Below, one piece after another: positions 16,061-25,114 of a DNA stretch of 39,390 bases (position 1 is the stretch's first letter; each line of letters opens with the position of its first letter). The position numbers and the translations under genes were made by a program. Under the pieces are notes generated by a model that made no database searches, had not been told where the DNA came from, and saw only the letters and a program-made list of their open reading frames with translations. The DNA is taken from assembly GCA_001899205.1 (NCBI GenBank), contig MKVL01000001.1, positions 160,719 through 200,108 on the forward strand, read 5' to 3'. This stretch comes from Mesorhizobium sp. 65-26. Its GTDB lineage: Bacteria > Pseudomonadota > Alphaproteobacteria > Rhizobiales > Rhizobiaceae.

Positions 16061-16276
16061 CTAGTTCTTCGGCCGGGGCTCGAGGATCAGCCACTTGATG
16101 ATGCCCATGGCGGGCAGCACCCAGAGCAGGCCGCTGAGCAGGAAGAAGAAGAAATGCGCGGTGCCGCCGTAATCGGCCAGCCGCGTCACCGCGATCGCCG
16201 AGGCGATCAACGCGTAGACGATGACCAGGGCGACCAGCAGAACGGTTCCGATCAGCTTCTTCAGGCGAATGGGCAT
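16061..16276 (-). CDS. DUF2842 family membrane protein
   Basis: 71 residues with two membrane helices (about 8-30 and 42-62) and a short Pro-rich C-terminus (ILEPRPKN). It fits DUF2842, a small alphaproteobacterial family often found beside ctaA, as here in divergent orientation 213 bases away. Function unknown; the association hints at terminal oxidase or heme A biogenesis but this is inference. The frame extends upstream, but the ATG at 16276 begins the conserved hydrophobic region. Confidence 0.8.
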   Translation of the reverse strand: MPIRLKKLIGTVLLVALVIVYALIASAIAVTRLADYGGTAHFFFFLLSGLLWVLPAMGIIKWLILEPRPKN

Positions 16277-16395
16277 GTCCTGGGTTCCCGATCCTGCAAT
16301 TCGCAATGTGCCGGCATCTTGCCTGCAAACCGCGGCGCCGGCTCTCCGAGGTCTCTCGCTTAGGCCGAACCGTCGGCATGCGCAACCCGCGAGCA

Positions 16396-16420
16396 CCGGC
16401 GCGACGGCGTGCCGCGCCGG
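16396..16420. other. GC-rich perfect hairpin in the ctaA upstream region
   Basis: CCGGCGCG at 16396-16403 and CGCGCCGG at 16413-16420 form an 8-pair stem with a 9-base loop, ending 68 bases before the ctaA ATG. It could lie in the ctaA leader. The remaining DUF2842-ctaA gap shows no obvious promoter hexamers. Confidence 0.4.
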
Positions 16421-16488
16421 CCAGCCTTGTCAGCGGGGCCGGGATGGTCCACCACTCCGGCGATTTTTCAACCGGAATGGGACAAGTC

Positions 16489-17667
16489 ATGTCCGCCATC
16501 GCCGCCGCGTCACCCGTCATGGATCGCAATCGCGACCTCCGCAACCGCGCACTCGTGCGCGGTTGGCTTTATGTCGTGCTGCTGGTTCTCTTCGCGCTGG
16601 TGGTGGTCGGCGGCTCCACGCGTCTTACCGGCTCCGGTCTGTCGATCACCGAATGGAAACCGATCCACGGCGTCATCCCGCCGCTGAACCAGGCCGAATG
16701 GCAGGAAGAGTTCCTGCGCTATCAGCAGATCCCGCAATATTCCGAGATCAACAAGGGCATGAGCCTGGACGATTTCAAGTCCATCTTCTGGTGGGAATGG
16801 GCGCACCGCCTGCTAGCGCGCGGTGTTGGTGTTGTCTTCGCGCTTCCGCTGCTGTTCTTCTGGGCGACGCGCCGCATCGAACGCGGCCTGGGGCCGAAGT
16901 TGTCAGGCATTCTGCTTCTGGGCGGCATGCAGGGGGCCATTGGCTGGTGGATGGTCGCCTCCGGCCTCGTCGACCGGGTGTCGGTCAGCCAGTACCGGCT
17001 GGCGACGCATCTGACGCTGGCGGCGTTGATCTTCATAGCCACCATGGTGGTGGCGCGAGGCCTGGCGCCACATTCGGAACCGGCGGCGGACCGCACGACT
17101 CAGCGCACGGCCGGAGTACTGGTGTTGCTGGCGCTCATCCAGATCTATCTCGGCGGGCTGGTCGCCGGCCTACACGCCGGCTTGACCTACAACACCTGGC
17201 CGCTGATGGACGGCAAGCTAGTGCCCGACGACCTGCTGCTTCTCCAGCCTGCCTGGCGCAATTTCTTCGAAAGCCCCAAGACCGTGCAGTTCGTGCACCG
17301 CATCGGCGCCTATGTCGTCTTCCTGGCCGCGCTCTGGCACATGGTCGCCACCTGGCGCCGCCGGCCCGGCACAACGCACGCGCGCCGCGCCACTTTGTTG
17401 TTCGTGCTGGTGCTGTTGCAGGCTTCGATCGGCGTGGCCACGCTCGTCATGGAAGTGCCGCTGCATCTGGCGCTCACGCATCAGGCATTCGCGCTGATCG
17501 TGCTTGGCTTTGCCTCGGCCCATTGGCGCGGCACCAAGGGCTCCTATCCCTTGCCGACAAGACCTCCTATGAGGCGAAGACACCTTGTCATAGCTTTCTT
17601 GATCTTGCTCGCGGGGTATTTCGCGACCAATGCCGCCTTTCTTCTGGCGAGCAGGCTACAGACCTGA
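16489..17667 (+). CDS. ctaA: Heme A synthase CtaA (COX15 type)
   Basis: 392 residues with eight membrane helices in two four-helix halves. Heme-ligand histidines lie in [29 protein letters not shown] and LTHQAFAL, and the catalytic-type Glu in [10 protein letters not shown]. It oxidises the heme O methyl group to a formyl group to make heme A for aa3-type oxidases (cbb3 oxidase does not use heme A), so the organism should also have an aa3 oxidase elsewhere. The start at 16489 has GGGAC upstream; ATG 16477 is an alternative. Confidence 0.95.
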   Translation: MSAIAAASPVMDRNRDLRNRALVRGWLYVVLLVLFALVVVGGSTRLTGSGLSITEWKPIHGVIPPLNQAEWQEEFLRYQQIPQYSEINKGMSLDDFKSIFWWEWAHRLLARGVGVVFALPLLFFWATRRIERGLGPKLSGILLLGGMQGAIGWWMVASGLVDRVSVSQYRLATHLTLAALIFIATMVVARGLAPHSEPAADRTTQRTAGVLVLLALIQIYLGGLVAGLHAGLTYNTWPLMDGKLVPDDLLLLQPAWRNFFESPKTVQFVHRIGAYVVFLAALWHMVATWRRRPGTTHARRATLLFVLVLLQASIGVATLVMEVPLHLALTHQAFALIVLGFASAHWRGTKGSYPLPTRPPMRRRHLVIAFLILLAGYFATNAAFLLASRLQT

Positions 17668-17687
17668 GCTGAGGTCGGGCTGGCCGG

Positions 17688-18014
17688 TCAAATCCAGAAT
17701 TCGTTCGACTGCGTCGTTGCCTTGTCGCCGTCGAACTCGGCTTGGCGCGTGGCCGCCGCGGAAGACATCGCCTGGCCCTGGTCGGTCTTATCTGCGGCCT
17801 TGAGCGCCGCCAGCTTGGCCTTGAGGGCTGCTATTTCCTGCTGCAGCTTTGCCGCCTCGACCTGATCCTTCACGGTCTTGGCTTCGTCCTGCTTGGCCTT
17901 GATCTGTTTTTCGAGGGCCGCTTCCTGCGTAGCGTTGCTTGATGCGCCGGAGGAGCCGCTCGACGTCGAAACACTGGTCGAAGAAATCCCGCTGATCATA
18001 TCGGACAACCCCAC
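17688..18014 (-). CDS. Hypothetical coiled-coil protein
   Basis: 108 residues from GTG 18014 (or 103 from ATG 17999). A Ser/Thr/Gly-rich N-terminal third is followed by a strong heptad coiled coil at about 31-75 rich in Ala, Lys and Glu/Gln (LEKQIKAKQDEAKTVKDQVE), then a polar tail ending in FWI. No signal peptide or membrane helix. I recognise no family. It lies 21 bases after ctaA in the convergent direction. Codon use is like its neighbours, so it is likely a real gene. Confidence 0.65.
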   Translation of the reverse strand: MGLSDMISGISSTSVSTSSGSSGASSNATQEAALEKQIKAKQDEAKTVKDQVEAAKLQQEIAALKAKLAALKAADKTDQGQAMSSAAATRQAEFDGDKATTQSNEFWI

Positions 18015-18055
18015 AAAGCCCAGCTTCTGGCTAGCCCATCGTGGTGAATCTTCGG

Positions 18056-18910
18056 TTACCTAAGGGTTCGGAAACCCGGCCTGACGGCCAATATCGCAGC
18101 GGCGACGGAGAGTTCACGGTTCTCGTCGACAGCGTTGCGATCCTCGTGATGCCAGGCTGCCGACAGGCAGCCATAGGCGATCGCGTGATCCAGGATCGCG
18201 CGCGGCGGCTGGCTGAGCGTTGCCGAGAAGACGTTAGCCATATGCGCGATCCGCCTCGGGTCATTGCAAAGGTCGTCGCGGTCGAGAGGATTATAGAACA
18301 TGTTCGCGGCGTCGAAGCCTGGGTCGCCAAGGACGCCCTTTGGATCGATCGCCAGCCAGCCGCGCGGCCCATGCAGGATGTTGTCGTGGTGCAGGTCGCC
18401 ATGCAGCGGCCTCGTTTCGTGCGGATCGCCCAGCAGCCGTTCGGCGATGGCGGCCGCTTCCACGTAGAGGCTTTGCTTGCCGCTCTCTCGATCCGTCCGC
18501 GCCTTGCGGAACAGGCTGACATAGCGCTCCCGGAGGGGCTGCAGATCGACCGGGGGAGGGTGTCGCGAAGGCGCCGAGAGTTCGGCCAGAACTTCCGCCG
18601 CGACGGCGGTCGCGCTGTCGTCGCCATGCTCGACCAGATGCCGCGACAGAAGCCTGTCGCCGGCATATTCCAGCAGCATCCGGTGGCCGTCGCGGCCGAG
18701 CAGCCGCACAGCACCCTTGCCGCGTCGCCAGGCAAGGAAATGCTCGCCACGCAATTCGTCGGCGACGTCGTCGAACGGCTTCAGGTCCTTGACGATGGCT
18801 ATCGATCCACCGCCGCGCGTCACTTTCCAGATGCGGCTGGAGAAGGTTTCGGCGATGAGTTCGGGCGAGCCCTCAAGTTTCCAGCGGCGAGGGAAGAGAG
18901 GTACGTTCAT
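18056..18910 (-). CDS. APH(6)/hydroxyurea-type phosphotransferase
   Basis: 284 residues, protein-kinase-like APH fold. The catalytic loop HGDLHHDNIL and the metal-binding AIDPKGVLGDPGFDAANM match the streptomycin-6-phosphotransferase/hydroxyurea kinase family. Members phosphorylate streptomycin or other hydroxyl compounds; chromosomal rhizobial copies are usually of unknown substrate, so resistance should not be assumed. It lies 86 bases downstream of argC on the same strand and could be read from the same transcript. Confidence 0.85.
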   Translation of the reverse strand: MNVPLFPRRWKLEGSPELIAETFSSRIWKVTRGGGSIAIVKDLKPFDDVADELRGEHFLAWRRGKGAVRLLGRDGHRMLLEYAGDRLLSRHLVEHGDDSATAVAAEVLAELSAPSRHPPPVDLQPLRERYVSLFRKARTDRESGKQSLYVEAAAIAERLLGDPHETRPLHGDLHHDNILHGPRGWLAIDPKGVLGDPGFDAANMFYNPLDRDDLCNDPRRIAHMANVFSATLSQPPRAILDHAIAYGCLSAAWHHEDRNAVDENRELSVAAAILAVRPGFRTLR

Positions 18911-18996
18911 ATCTGTCCGCCGCGTCGCCCCTGGCCGCTCCCGCCGCCTTGTCCCGGCAGAAAGACAGGCGGCCGGGCGGCTGTTCGGGCCTTGCG

Positions 18997-19929
18997 TCAG
19001 TGCTTGAGGCCAAGCATCAGGTCCAGGTTCTGGACGGCGGCGCCCGAGGCGCCCTTGCCCAGATTGTCATAGACGGCGACGAGCAGCGCCTGCGCGCGGT
19101 CGTCATTGGCGAAGACATAGACCTTCATGCGGTTGGTGCCGTTGTAGATCTCGGGGTCGATCTCCGGCATGCGCTCCTGATGCGTGTAGGGCGCCACTTC
19201 CACCACGCCGCCGTCGATCGAGGCGAAATGGTCGGCGATGGCCGCGTGCAGTTCCGCGCCTTTCGGCACGCGCGGCAGGTGGCCGAGCTGCAATGGCACG
19301 ACTGTGATCATGCCTTGCGCGAAATTGCCGACCGCCGGCTGCATGATCGGGTCCTGCGACAGCTTCGCATAGGCCCTCAGCTCCGGCACGTGCTTGTGCT
19401 TCAACGTCAGTCCGTAGGGCAGGAATTCGGGCGCGTCCTCGCCCTTGCCGACATAGTCCTCGATCATCGGCCGGCCGCCGCCGGAATAACCCGATATGCC
19501 GTTGACGGTGACCGGGAAATCCGCCGGCAACAGGCCGGCGGCGACCAGCGGCCGCAAGGTCGCGATCGGTCCCTGTGGCCAGCAGCCCGGATTGGCGACG
19601 CGCTTGGCGGTGGCGATCCGGCGCGGCTGGTCCTTGTCCATTTCGGCGAAGCCGTATTCCCATCCCGCCGCCACGCGATGCGCGGTGGAGGCGTCGATGA
19701 CCCTGGTTGTGTCGTTGGCGATCAGCGACACGCTCTCCTTGGCGGCGTCGTCCGGCAGGCACAGGATCGCGACATCGGCGGCGTTGAGGAACTCGGCGCG
19801 CGCGGCCGTATCCTTGCGGCGCTCGACCGGGATCGAGATCAGCTCGAGGTCGCTGCGCCCGGCAAGAAGCGTCCGGATCTGGAGGCCGGTCGTGCCGTGT
19901 TCGCCGTCGATGAAGACTTTCGGGTTCAT
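18997..19929 (-). CDS. argC: N-acetyl-gamma-glutamyl-phosphate reductase, short type
   Basis: 310 residues, the short (type 2) form. N-terminal NADP-binding fold (KVFIDGEHGTTG), catalytic Cys116 in NPGCWPQG, and the GYSGGGRPMI and HKHVPEL segments of ArgC. It reduces N-acetyl-glutamyl phosphate to the semialdehyde in arginine synthesis. It lies 39 bases after the agmatinase gene on the same strand; AGGA stands about 10 bases before the start. Confidence 0.96.
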   Translation of the reverse strand: MNPKVFIDGEHGTTGLQIRTLLAGRSDLELISIPVERRKDTAARAEFLNAADVAILCLPDDAAKESVSLIANDTTRVIDASTAHRVAAGWEYGFAEMDKDQPRRIATAKRVANPGCWPQGPIATLRPLVAAGLLPADFPVTVNGISGYSGGGRPMIEDYVGKGEDAPEFLPYGLTLKHKHVPELRAYAKLSQDPIMQPAVGNFAQGMITVVPLQLGHLPRVPKGAELHAAIADHFASIDGGVVEVAPYTHQERMPEIDPEIYNGTNRMKVYVFANDDRAQALLVAVYDNLGKGASGAAVQNLDLMLGLKH

Positions 19930-19968
19930 TTCAAACGCGTCCTGTAAAAAAGCTCTTATATCTCAACG

Positions 19969-20967
19969 CTATATGCCGTGTCCGTGATTTGCGGCAATAC
20001 CGTTGTGGTTGATCTCGTCGATCCTAGCCTTTCGTTCCGCCAGCAGGCCGAGATAGTGCATGGCCACCATCGAGCCGGCGATGGCCGTTATATCGGCATG
20101 ATCGTAGGCGGGCGCAACCTCGACGACATCGGCGCCGACGATATCGACCTGCGTGAGCTGGCGCAGCGTCGACAGGATCCTGGCCGACGACGGGCCGCCG
20201 GCGACCGGCGTGCCCGTGCCGGGCGCGAAGGCCGGGTCGAGGCAGTCGATGTCGAAGGTGACGTAGGTCTTCTTGCCGCCGGTGCGCTCGACGATCGCGT
20301 AGGCGATGTCGGAAGCTCGCATCTCCTCCACCTCGTAACCGTGCAGGATCTTGATGCCGAACGTGTCGGGCGCGTGCGTGCGGATGCCGATCTGGATCGA
20401 GCGGTCGGGATCGATGATGCCTTCCTTGACCGCGCGGCCGACGAAGGAGCCATGGTCGATGCGCTTGCCATCATCCGGCCAGGTGTCCTGGTGCGCGTCG
20501 AACTGCACCAGCGCCAGCGGGCCGTGGATGGCGGCGTGTGCTTTAAGGAGCGGCCATGTGACGAAATGGTCACCGCCGAGCGACAGCAGGAAAGCGCCCG
20601 ATTTGAGGATCTTGGTCGCCTCGCGCTCGATCGTCCCCGGCGTCTTCTGGTGATTGCCGGTATCGAGCAGGCAATCACCATAGTCGACCACGGCGAGCTG
20701 CTCGAACAGGTCGCGCGAGAACGGATATTGCGGATCATTGTCGAGGATGGCGGAAGCACGGCGGATCGCCTGCGGTCCGAATCGCGCGCCGGGCCGGTTG
20801 GTGACGGCCGCGTCGAACGGAATCCCCCACACCACGGCGTCCGCGCCCTTCACATCCTTCGTGTAGCGGCGTCGCATGAATGACAAGGCGCCGGCATAGG
20901 TCGGTTCGAACGAGGCGCCCGTCTTCGAGCGGGCCGTGAAGGCGTGGTCGATGTTTCTATTCGGCAT
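19969..20967 (-). CDS. speB: Agmatinase (ureohydrolase family)
   Basis: 332 residues. Manganese ligands of ureohydrolases are visible: His134 (GGDHF), Asp157, His159 and Asp161 (DAHQD), Asp239 and Asp241 (DIDCLDPAFAPGTGTP). The last block is typical of agmatinase rather than arginase. The reaction is agmatine to putrescine plus urea; guanidinobutyrase or a related activity is possible. GAGGA lies 6 bases upstream of the ATG. It heads a speB-argC-kinase string that joins arginine synthesis with arginine-derived polyamine metabolism. Confidence 0.92.
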   Translation of the reverse strand: MPNRNIDHAFTARSKTGASFEPTYAGALSFMRRRYTKDVKGADAVVWGIPFDAAVTNRPGARFGPQAIRRASAILDNDPQYPFSRDLFEQLAVVDYGDCLLDTGNHQKTPGTIEREATKILKSGAFLLSLGGDHFVTWPLLKAHAAIHGPLALVQFDAHQDTWPDDGKRIDHGSFVGRAVKEGIIDPDRSIQIGIRTHAPDTFGIKILHGYEVEEMRASDIAYAIVERTGGKKTYVTFDIDCLDPAFAPGTGTPVAGGPSSARILSTLRQLTQVDIVGADVVEVAPAYDHADITAIAGSMVAMHYLGLLAERKARIDEINHNGIAANHGHGI

Positions 20968-21231
20968 CGCGTGTCCTCGGTTTCATCGGGGAGCAACAAC
21001 TATAGAACCGGCACGCAACATGCCAGTCACAGCTTGCGGAGAGGGAACATCCCCCATCTCGGCTTCTTCATCCGACGCGTGGCTCGCCCGGTTCCAGCAC
21101 GATTCCATTGCAGTGGCACGACAGGCGCTCGCCGGCTTGCCCGGACCGGGATCTGTCCGTAGCCGGCTTCGTTCACCCGCATGTCATGGGCGTCGCCTAA
21201 CCGGGGGGCGACCCGGAACGGAGCGATTCCC

Positions 21232-22290
21232 ATGCGGACGATCTGGCTGAGCCTCGTGCTTGCGGCATCCCTCTTCGTGCCCGTCACTGGCGCATCGGCG
21301 GGTGAAACGCGCGCCAGCCAGATCCTCGACCGCTTCGAACACGCCAATCAGTGGCGCGACCATGTGATGATCGCCGCCCATCGTGCCGGCGGCCTTCAGG
21401 CGGGCAAGAAGCTTTATCCCGAGAATTCGATCGCCGCCGTCGAAGCTTCCATTGCCATGGGGGCGGAGATCGTCGAGGTCGATGTCAGGCGCTCCGGAGA
21501 CGGGGCTTTCGTCATCATGCACGACAGCTGGCTCGACCGCACCACCACCTGCAAGGGCGAGGTGGACAAGCGCACACTGGCCGAACTGAAGCAATGCCGC
21601 CTGGTCGTCGAGGGTACCGGTATCGCCACCGATGAGACGGTGTCGACACTTCGCGAGATGCTGGTGGCAACGCGGGACAGGATCCTGATCAACCTCGACA
21701 ACAAACTCGATATCGGGGCCTTGCCAGCAATGATCACCGTTGCGCGTGACCTCGGCGTGGCCGACCAGGTGATCGTCAAGGAGAACCTGTGGAACCGCCA
21801 GCGGATCGACGCCGCAAGGGCTGTGCTTGCCACGACCGGTGGCGGGTTCGAGTTCATGCCGATCATCGCCGACGACGCCGTGCGTGACGCCGCCTTCGCG
21901 GAGGAGGTCGGCCGGGCCTTCTCGCCGCACGCGATTGAGCTGATCAACTGGCGGGCCGGAGCCGAGACGCTGACGGCGACCGGCGGGCCGTTGTTCAGCA
22001 CGCGGATGCGCGCGGTCGCGGCGCGAGGGAACTGGCATCTGTGGGCGGACACTTATGCCATCGTCAACAAGCCGTGCGGCTTCTTGGCCGGAGGTCGTGG
22101 CGACGAGCTGGCGGTCGCCGCCAGCATGCCGCGCGAAGCCTGGGGCTTCTGGGCCGATCGCGGCGCCACCATCATCCAGACCGACGAACCGGGAGCGGCG
22201 ATCGACTGGCTGGCGGCGAACGGCTATCGCGTACCCTATGTCGGCGAGAGGCGGTCCGCGGAGCCGGCGCATACGGCCAGCATCAACTGA
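21232..22290 (+). CDS. Secreted glycerophosphodiester phosphodiesterase family protein
   Basis: 352 residues. Signal peptide at about 1-23 (cleavage after GASA), then a GDPD TIM barrel: HRAGG (catalytic His50-Arg51), PENSIAA, EVDVRRSGDGAFVIMHD and LDRTT. The enzymes split glycerophosphodiesters to glycerol-3-phosphate and an alcohol in the periplasm, feeding phosphate and glycerol uptake. The start at 21232 gives the signal peptide; 17 upstream codons are open but not signal-like. The 264-base gap to speB holds no gene. Confidence 0.9.
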   Translation: MRTIWLSLVLAASLFVPVTGASAGETRASQILDRFEHANQWRDHVMIAAHRAGGLQAGKKLYPENSIAAVEASIAMGAEIVEVDVRRSGDGAFVIMHDSWLDRTTTCKGEVDKRTLAELKQCRLVVEGTGIATDETVSTLREMLVATRDRILINLDNKLDIGALPAMITVARDLGVADQVIVKENLWNRQRIDAARAVLATTGGGFEFMPIIADDAVRDAAFAEEVGRAFSPHAIELINWRAGAETLTATGGPLFSTRMRAVAARGNWHLWADTYAIVNKPCGFLAGGRGDELAVAASMPREAWGFWADRGATIIQTDEPGAAIDWLAANGYRVPYVGERRSAEPAHTASIN

Positions 22291-22374
22291 CAGGCCGACG
22301 CGGTTTGCCGCACGCTAGCCTTGCCAGGGGCCCGCCTTTGCTGACGCAACGGTGTCAGGGGCGAGCCGTTATCC

Positions 22375-23769
22375 ATGGCTATGCCCATAGCCACCGTCCT
22401 CAAGCGCCAGGCCGATTTCTCGTACACCGCGATGATCGTCGCGACCAGCCTGGGTTTCGTCGTCGTTCAGCTTGATGTCTCGATCGTCAATGTCGCGCTC
22501 AACCGGATCGGCGCGGCGCTGTCGATTGACGTAGGCGGTCTGCAATGGGTGGTCGACGCTTACACACTGGCGTTCGCAGCCCTTCTGCTGGCCGGTGGAG
22601 CGCTCGGTGACAGGATCGGTGCGCGGCGTGTCTTCGTCGGCGGCATGGCGCTGTTCAGCCTGGCGTCGCTGGCCTGCGGTCTGGCGTACAGCGCCTGGAT
22701 TCTGGTCGCGGCGCGCGCCGTCCAGGGCGCCGGCGCCGCCTTGCTGATGCCGTGCTCTCTGGCGCTTCTCAACCGGGCTTGCGCCGGTGACAAGGCACTG
22801 CGCGCCCGGGCGGTCGGTCTGTGGACCGCTTCGGGCGGGATTGCACTTTCCGCCGGGCCAGTGCTGGGCGGCTTCATGGTCGCCTCGCTTGGCTGGCAGA
22901 GCATTTTCCTGATCAACCTGCCAGTCGGAATGCTTGCCATCTGGATGACCTACCGGTTTCTGAGGGAAACGCCGCAAAAGGCGGACGGAACGCCTGTCGA
23001 TTGGGCCGGGCAAGGGCTCGTCGTGCTGACGTTGTTTGCCTTGACCGGCGCCTTCATCGAGGCCGGCTCCTCGGGGTGGCGGTCGTTGCCGGTCATGGGC
23101 GGGCTGTCGCTGGCGATGATCGCGGGAGGCATCTTCCTGCTGGTCGAGAGCCGGGTGAAGGCGCCGATGGTTCCGCTTCGCCTGTTCGCCGGCAAGGTGC
23201 CGGCGGCGACCAGCCTCGTCGGGTTGGCGGTGAACCTCACGCTTTACGGCACGATCTTCATGCTCAGCCTGTATTTCCAACGGGAGCGGCAATTCTCGCC
23301 GGAGATGACCGGGCTTGCCTTCCTGCCTTTCATGGCGGCGGTTGCGGTCTCCAACATTGCCGCCGGTCGCATCGTCGCCAGCCACGGCGCAAGGTGGCCG
23401 ATGACGATCGGCCTGCTCATCGGCGCGACCGGCTTTGCCCTGCTGGCGCTGATCCAGCCCGACACGTCCTACGTCGGGCTGCTGTGGCGCCTGCTGTTCC
23501 TGCCAGTGGGCATCGGCCTCGCCGTGCCGGCCATGACCACGGCATTGCTGTCGGCGGTGCCAGCCGAGATGTCGGGAACGGCCTCCGGCGTGCTCAACAC
23601 TGTGCGGCAATCGGGTGGCGCCATCGGCGTCGCGCTGTTCGGTTCGGCGCTGGCGCTGGGCACGATCGAAGGCATGCGGCTTGCCTTCCTCGGCTCCGCG
23701 CTTGCCGTCGCCTTGGCGGCGGTCTGCGCCGTTCTGTTCGTCCGGGACGTCGACCGGGCCGGGCAATAG
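22375..23769 (+). CDS. MFS drug exporter, DHA2 (EmrB/QacA) type
   Basis: 464 residues with 13-14 predicted membrane helices. The QLDVSIVNVALNRIG stretch in helix 1 is the DHA2 motif, and the loop GDRIGARRVFVGG is the MFS motif A. Members expel organic cations, dyes or other small toxic compounds with protons; the substrate cannot be inferred. No EmrA-type adaptor gene is adjacent. ATG 22381 is an equally possible start. A palindrome at 23885 follows the gene. Confidence 0.88.
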   Translation: MAMPIATVLKRQADFSYTAMIVATSLGFVVVQLDVSIVNVALNRIGAALSIDVGGLQWVVDAYTLAFAALLLAGGALGDRIGARRVFVGGMALFSLASLACGLAYSAWILVAARAVQGAGAALLMPCSLALLNRACAGDKALRARAVGLWTASGGIALSAGPVLGGFMVASLGWQSIFLINLPVGMLAIWMTYRFLRETPQKADGTPVDWAGQGLVVLTLFALTGAFIEAGSSGWRSLPVMGGLSLAMIAGGIFLLVESRVKAPMVPLRLFAGKVPAATSLVGLAVNLTLYGTIFMLSLYFQRERQFSPEMTGLAFLPFMAAVAVSNIAAGRIVASHGARWPMTIGLLIGATGFALLALIQPDTSYVGLLWRLLFLPVGIGLAVPAMTTALLSAVPAEMSGTASGVLNTVRQSGGAIGVALFGSALALGTIEGMRLAFLGSALAVALAAVCAVLFVRDVDRAGQ

Positions 23770-23884
23770 CGCTAGATCCCGAAGCCGCCGACCTGGCGGA
23801 GGCTGTCATGCTTCAAAAACAAGGGTGTCGAGAGGAAACGGGAATCACTGCTTCAATGAAGAACCACAACATTCGCTCAACGAA

Positions 23885-23908
23885 AAAGGCCGCCCGGAGG
23901 CGGCCTTT
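23885..23908 (-). terminator. Rho-independent terminator of rplM-rpsI
   Basis: Perfect 10-bp stem AAAGGCCGCC/GGCGGCCTTT around a 4-base loop. Read on the minus strand it is followed by further T residues (GGCCTTTTT), 24 bases after the rpsI stop. Because it is symmetrical it could also end the MFS transcript from the other side. Confidence 0.9.
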
Positions 23909-23932
23909 CGAAAGCTTGCGGCGAAGCGCGCC

Positions 23933-24409
23933 TTAGCGCTTGGAGAACTGGAAGCTGCGGCGGGCCTTCGCCTTGCCGTACTTCTTGCGCTCGACCACGC
24001 GGCTGTCGCGGGTCAGGAAGCCGCCCTTCTTGAGCACGGAGCGCAGCGCCGGCTCGTAGTAGGTCAGCGCCTTGGAGATGCCGTGACGCACGGCGCCCGC
24101 CTGGCCCGACAGGCCGCCGCCGACAACGGTGGCGACGATGTCGTACTGGCCGGCGCGGTTGGCCGCGACGATCGGCTGGTTGAGGATCATCTGCAGGACC
24201 GGACGCGCGAAATAGGCCGCGAATTCCTTGTCGTTGACGATGATCTTGCCGGAACCCGGCTTCACCCAGACGCGCGCGATGGCGTTCTTGCGCTTGCCGG
24301 TGGCGTAGGCGCGGCCCGACTTGTCGAGCTTCTGGACGTGGACGGGCGCGGCCGGCTGCGCGGCGGCAGTGGCGCTCCCGAGTTCTGCGAGCGAGGAAAG
24401 CTCAGCCAT
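23933..24409 (-). CDS. rpsI: 30S ribosomal protein S9
   Basis: 158 residues: a 30-residue Ala/Pro-rich N-terminal extension common in Alphaproteobacteria, then the S9 core ([39 protein letters not shown]) ending in the conserved SFQFSKR tail that reaches the ribosomal P site. The ATG overlaps the rplM stop by one base (TAATG), so translation is coupled. Confidence 0.99.
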   Translation of the reverse strand: MAELSSLAELGSATAAAQPAAPVHVQKLDKSGRAYATGKRKNAIARVWVKPGSGKIIVNDKEFAAYFARPVLQMILNQPIVAANRAGQYDIVATVVGGGLSGQAGAVRHGISKALTYYEPALRSVLKKGGFLTRDSRVVERKKYGKAKARRSFQFSKR

Positions 24410-24873
24410 TACGAGGCCCTCTTGTTCTTGGAGTTCAGCTTGGCCACGTCGAGCGTGACGGGCTGCTGGGCGGCGTGCGGGTGCTCGGCGCCTGCGTAGA
24501 CGCGGAGATTCTTCATCTGGCGACGGCCGAGCGGGCCGCGCGGGATCATGCGCTCGACGGCCTTCTCGACGACGCGCTCGGGGAAGCGGCCTTCGAGCAA
24601 CTGGCGCGCGGTGCGCTCCTTGATGCCGCCGGGGTGACCGGTGTGCCAGTAGTAGACCTTGTCGGTGTACTTCTTGCCGGTGAACACCACCTTGTCGGCA
24701 TTGATGACGATGACGTTGTCGCCGTCGTCGACATGCGGGGTGAAGGTGGGCTTGTGCTTGCCGCGCAGATGGTTGGCGATGACGGTGGCGAGACGACCGA
24801 CGACGAGACCTTCAGCGTCGATCAGCACCCACTTCTTCACCACATCCGCAGGCTTCTGCGAAAAGGTTGCCAT
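24409..24873 (-). CDS. rplM: 50S ribosomal protein L13
   Basis: 154 residues matching L13: [45 protein letters not shown] and [10 protein letters not shown]. The start at 24873 is the conserved one; 34 upstream open codons belong to the leader. It is the first gene of the rplM-rpsI operon, with a promoter at 25011-25039 and a leader hairpin at 24975-25002. Confidence 0.99.
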   Translation of the reverse strand: MATFSQKPADVVKKWVLIDAEGLVVGRLATVIANHLRGKHKPTFTPHVDDGDNVIVINADKVVFTGKKYTDKVYYWHTGHPGGIKERTARQLLEGRFPERVVEKAVERMIPRGPLGRRQMKNLRVYAGAEHPHAAQQPVTLDVAKLNSKNKRAS

Positions 24874-24974
24874 GGTTTTGCTCTCAGTTTGACCTTCCCG
24901 ATCCACGAAGGACCAAGGAAAGGCGTTTCTTGTTGCTTCGATTGGCGACAGCGCCTTCGCCGTCGCCAAAAACA

Positions 24975-25002
24975 AAGCGGCGGCCGTTGAGGGCCGCTGC
25001 TT
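24975..25002 (-). other. Terminator-like hairpin in the rplM leader
   Basis: On the minus strand AAGC-A-GCGGCC, loop CTCAAC, GGCCGC-C-GCTT form ten pairs with one A-C mismatch, followed by TGTTTTTGG. The stem begins only a few bases after the predicted transcription start. It may act as an attenuator, an L13 autoregulatory target or a 5' stabilising stem. Confidence 0.6.
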
Positions 25003-25010
25003 CGTGAGGG

Positions 25011-25039
25011 CTTATAGGGGAGGCCGTTTATCGCGTCAA
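25011..25039 (-). promoter_or_regulatory. Sigma-70 promoter of rplM-rpsI
   Basis: On the minus strand TTGACG (25039-25034), a 17-base spacer and TATAAG (25016-25011) make a near-consensus housekeeping promoter. Transcription should start near 25004, giving a leader of about 130 bases. It is the best promoter match I see in the window. Confidence 0.85.
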
Positions 25040-25114
25040 GGCGATCGATGTGCTCTGTGGTTGGGAATATATAGCAAAAACAATCAGTTAGGAAAAAGGT
25101 ATTATTTTACCACG

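Noticed and set aside
18056-18910. Acquired aminoglycoside resistance gene
   Set aside because: Codon use and setting (argC-speB string) look native; chromosomal members of the family often have no resistance role.
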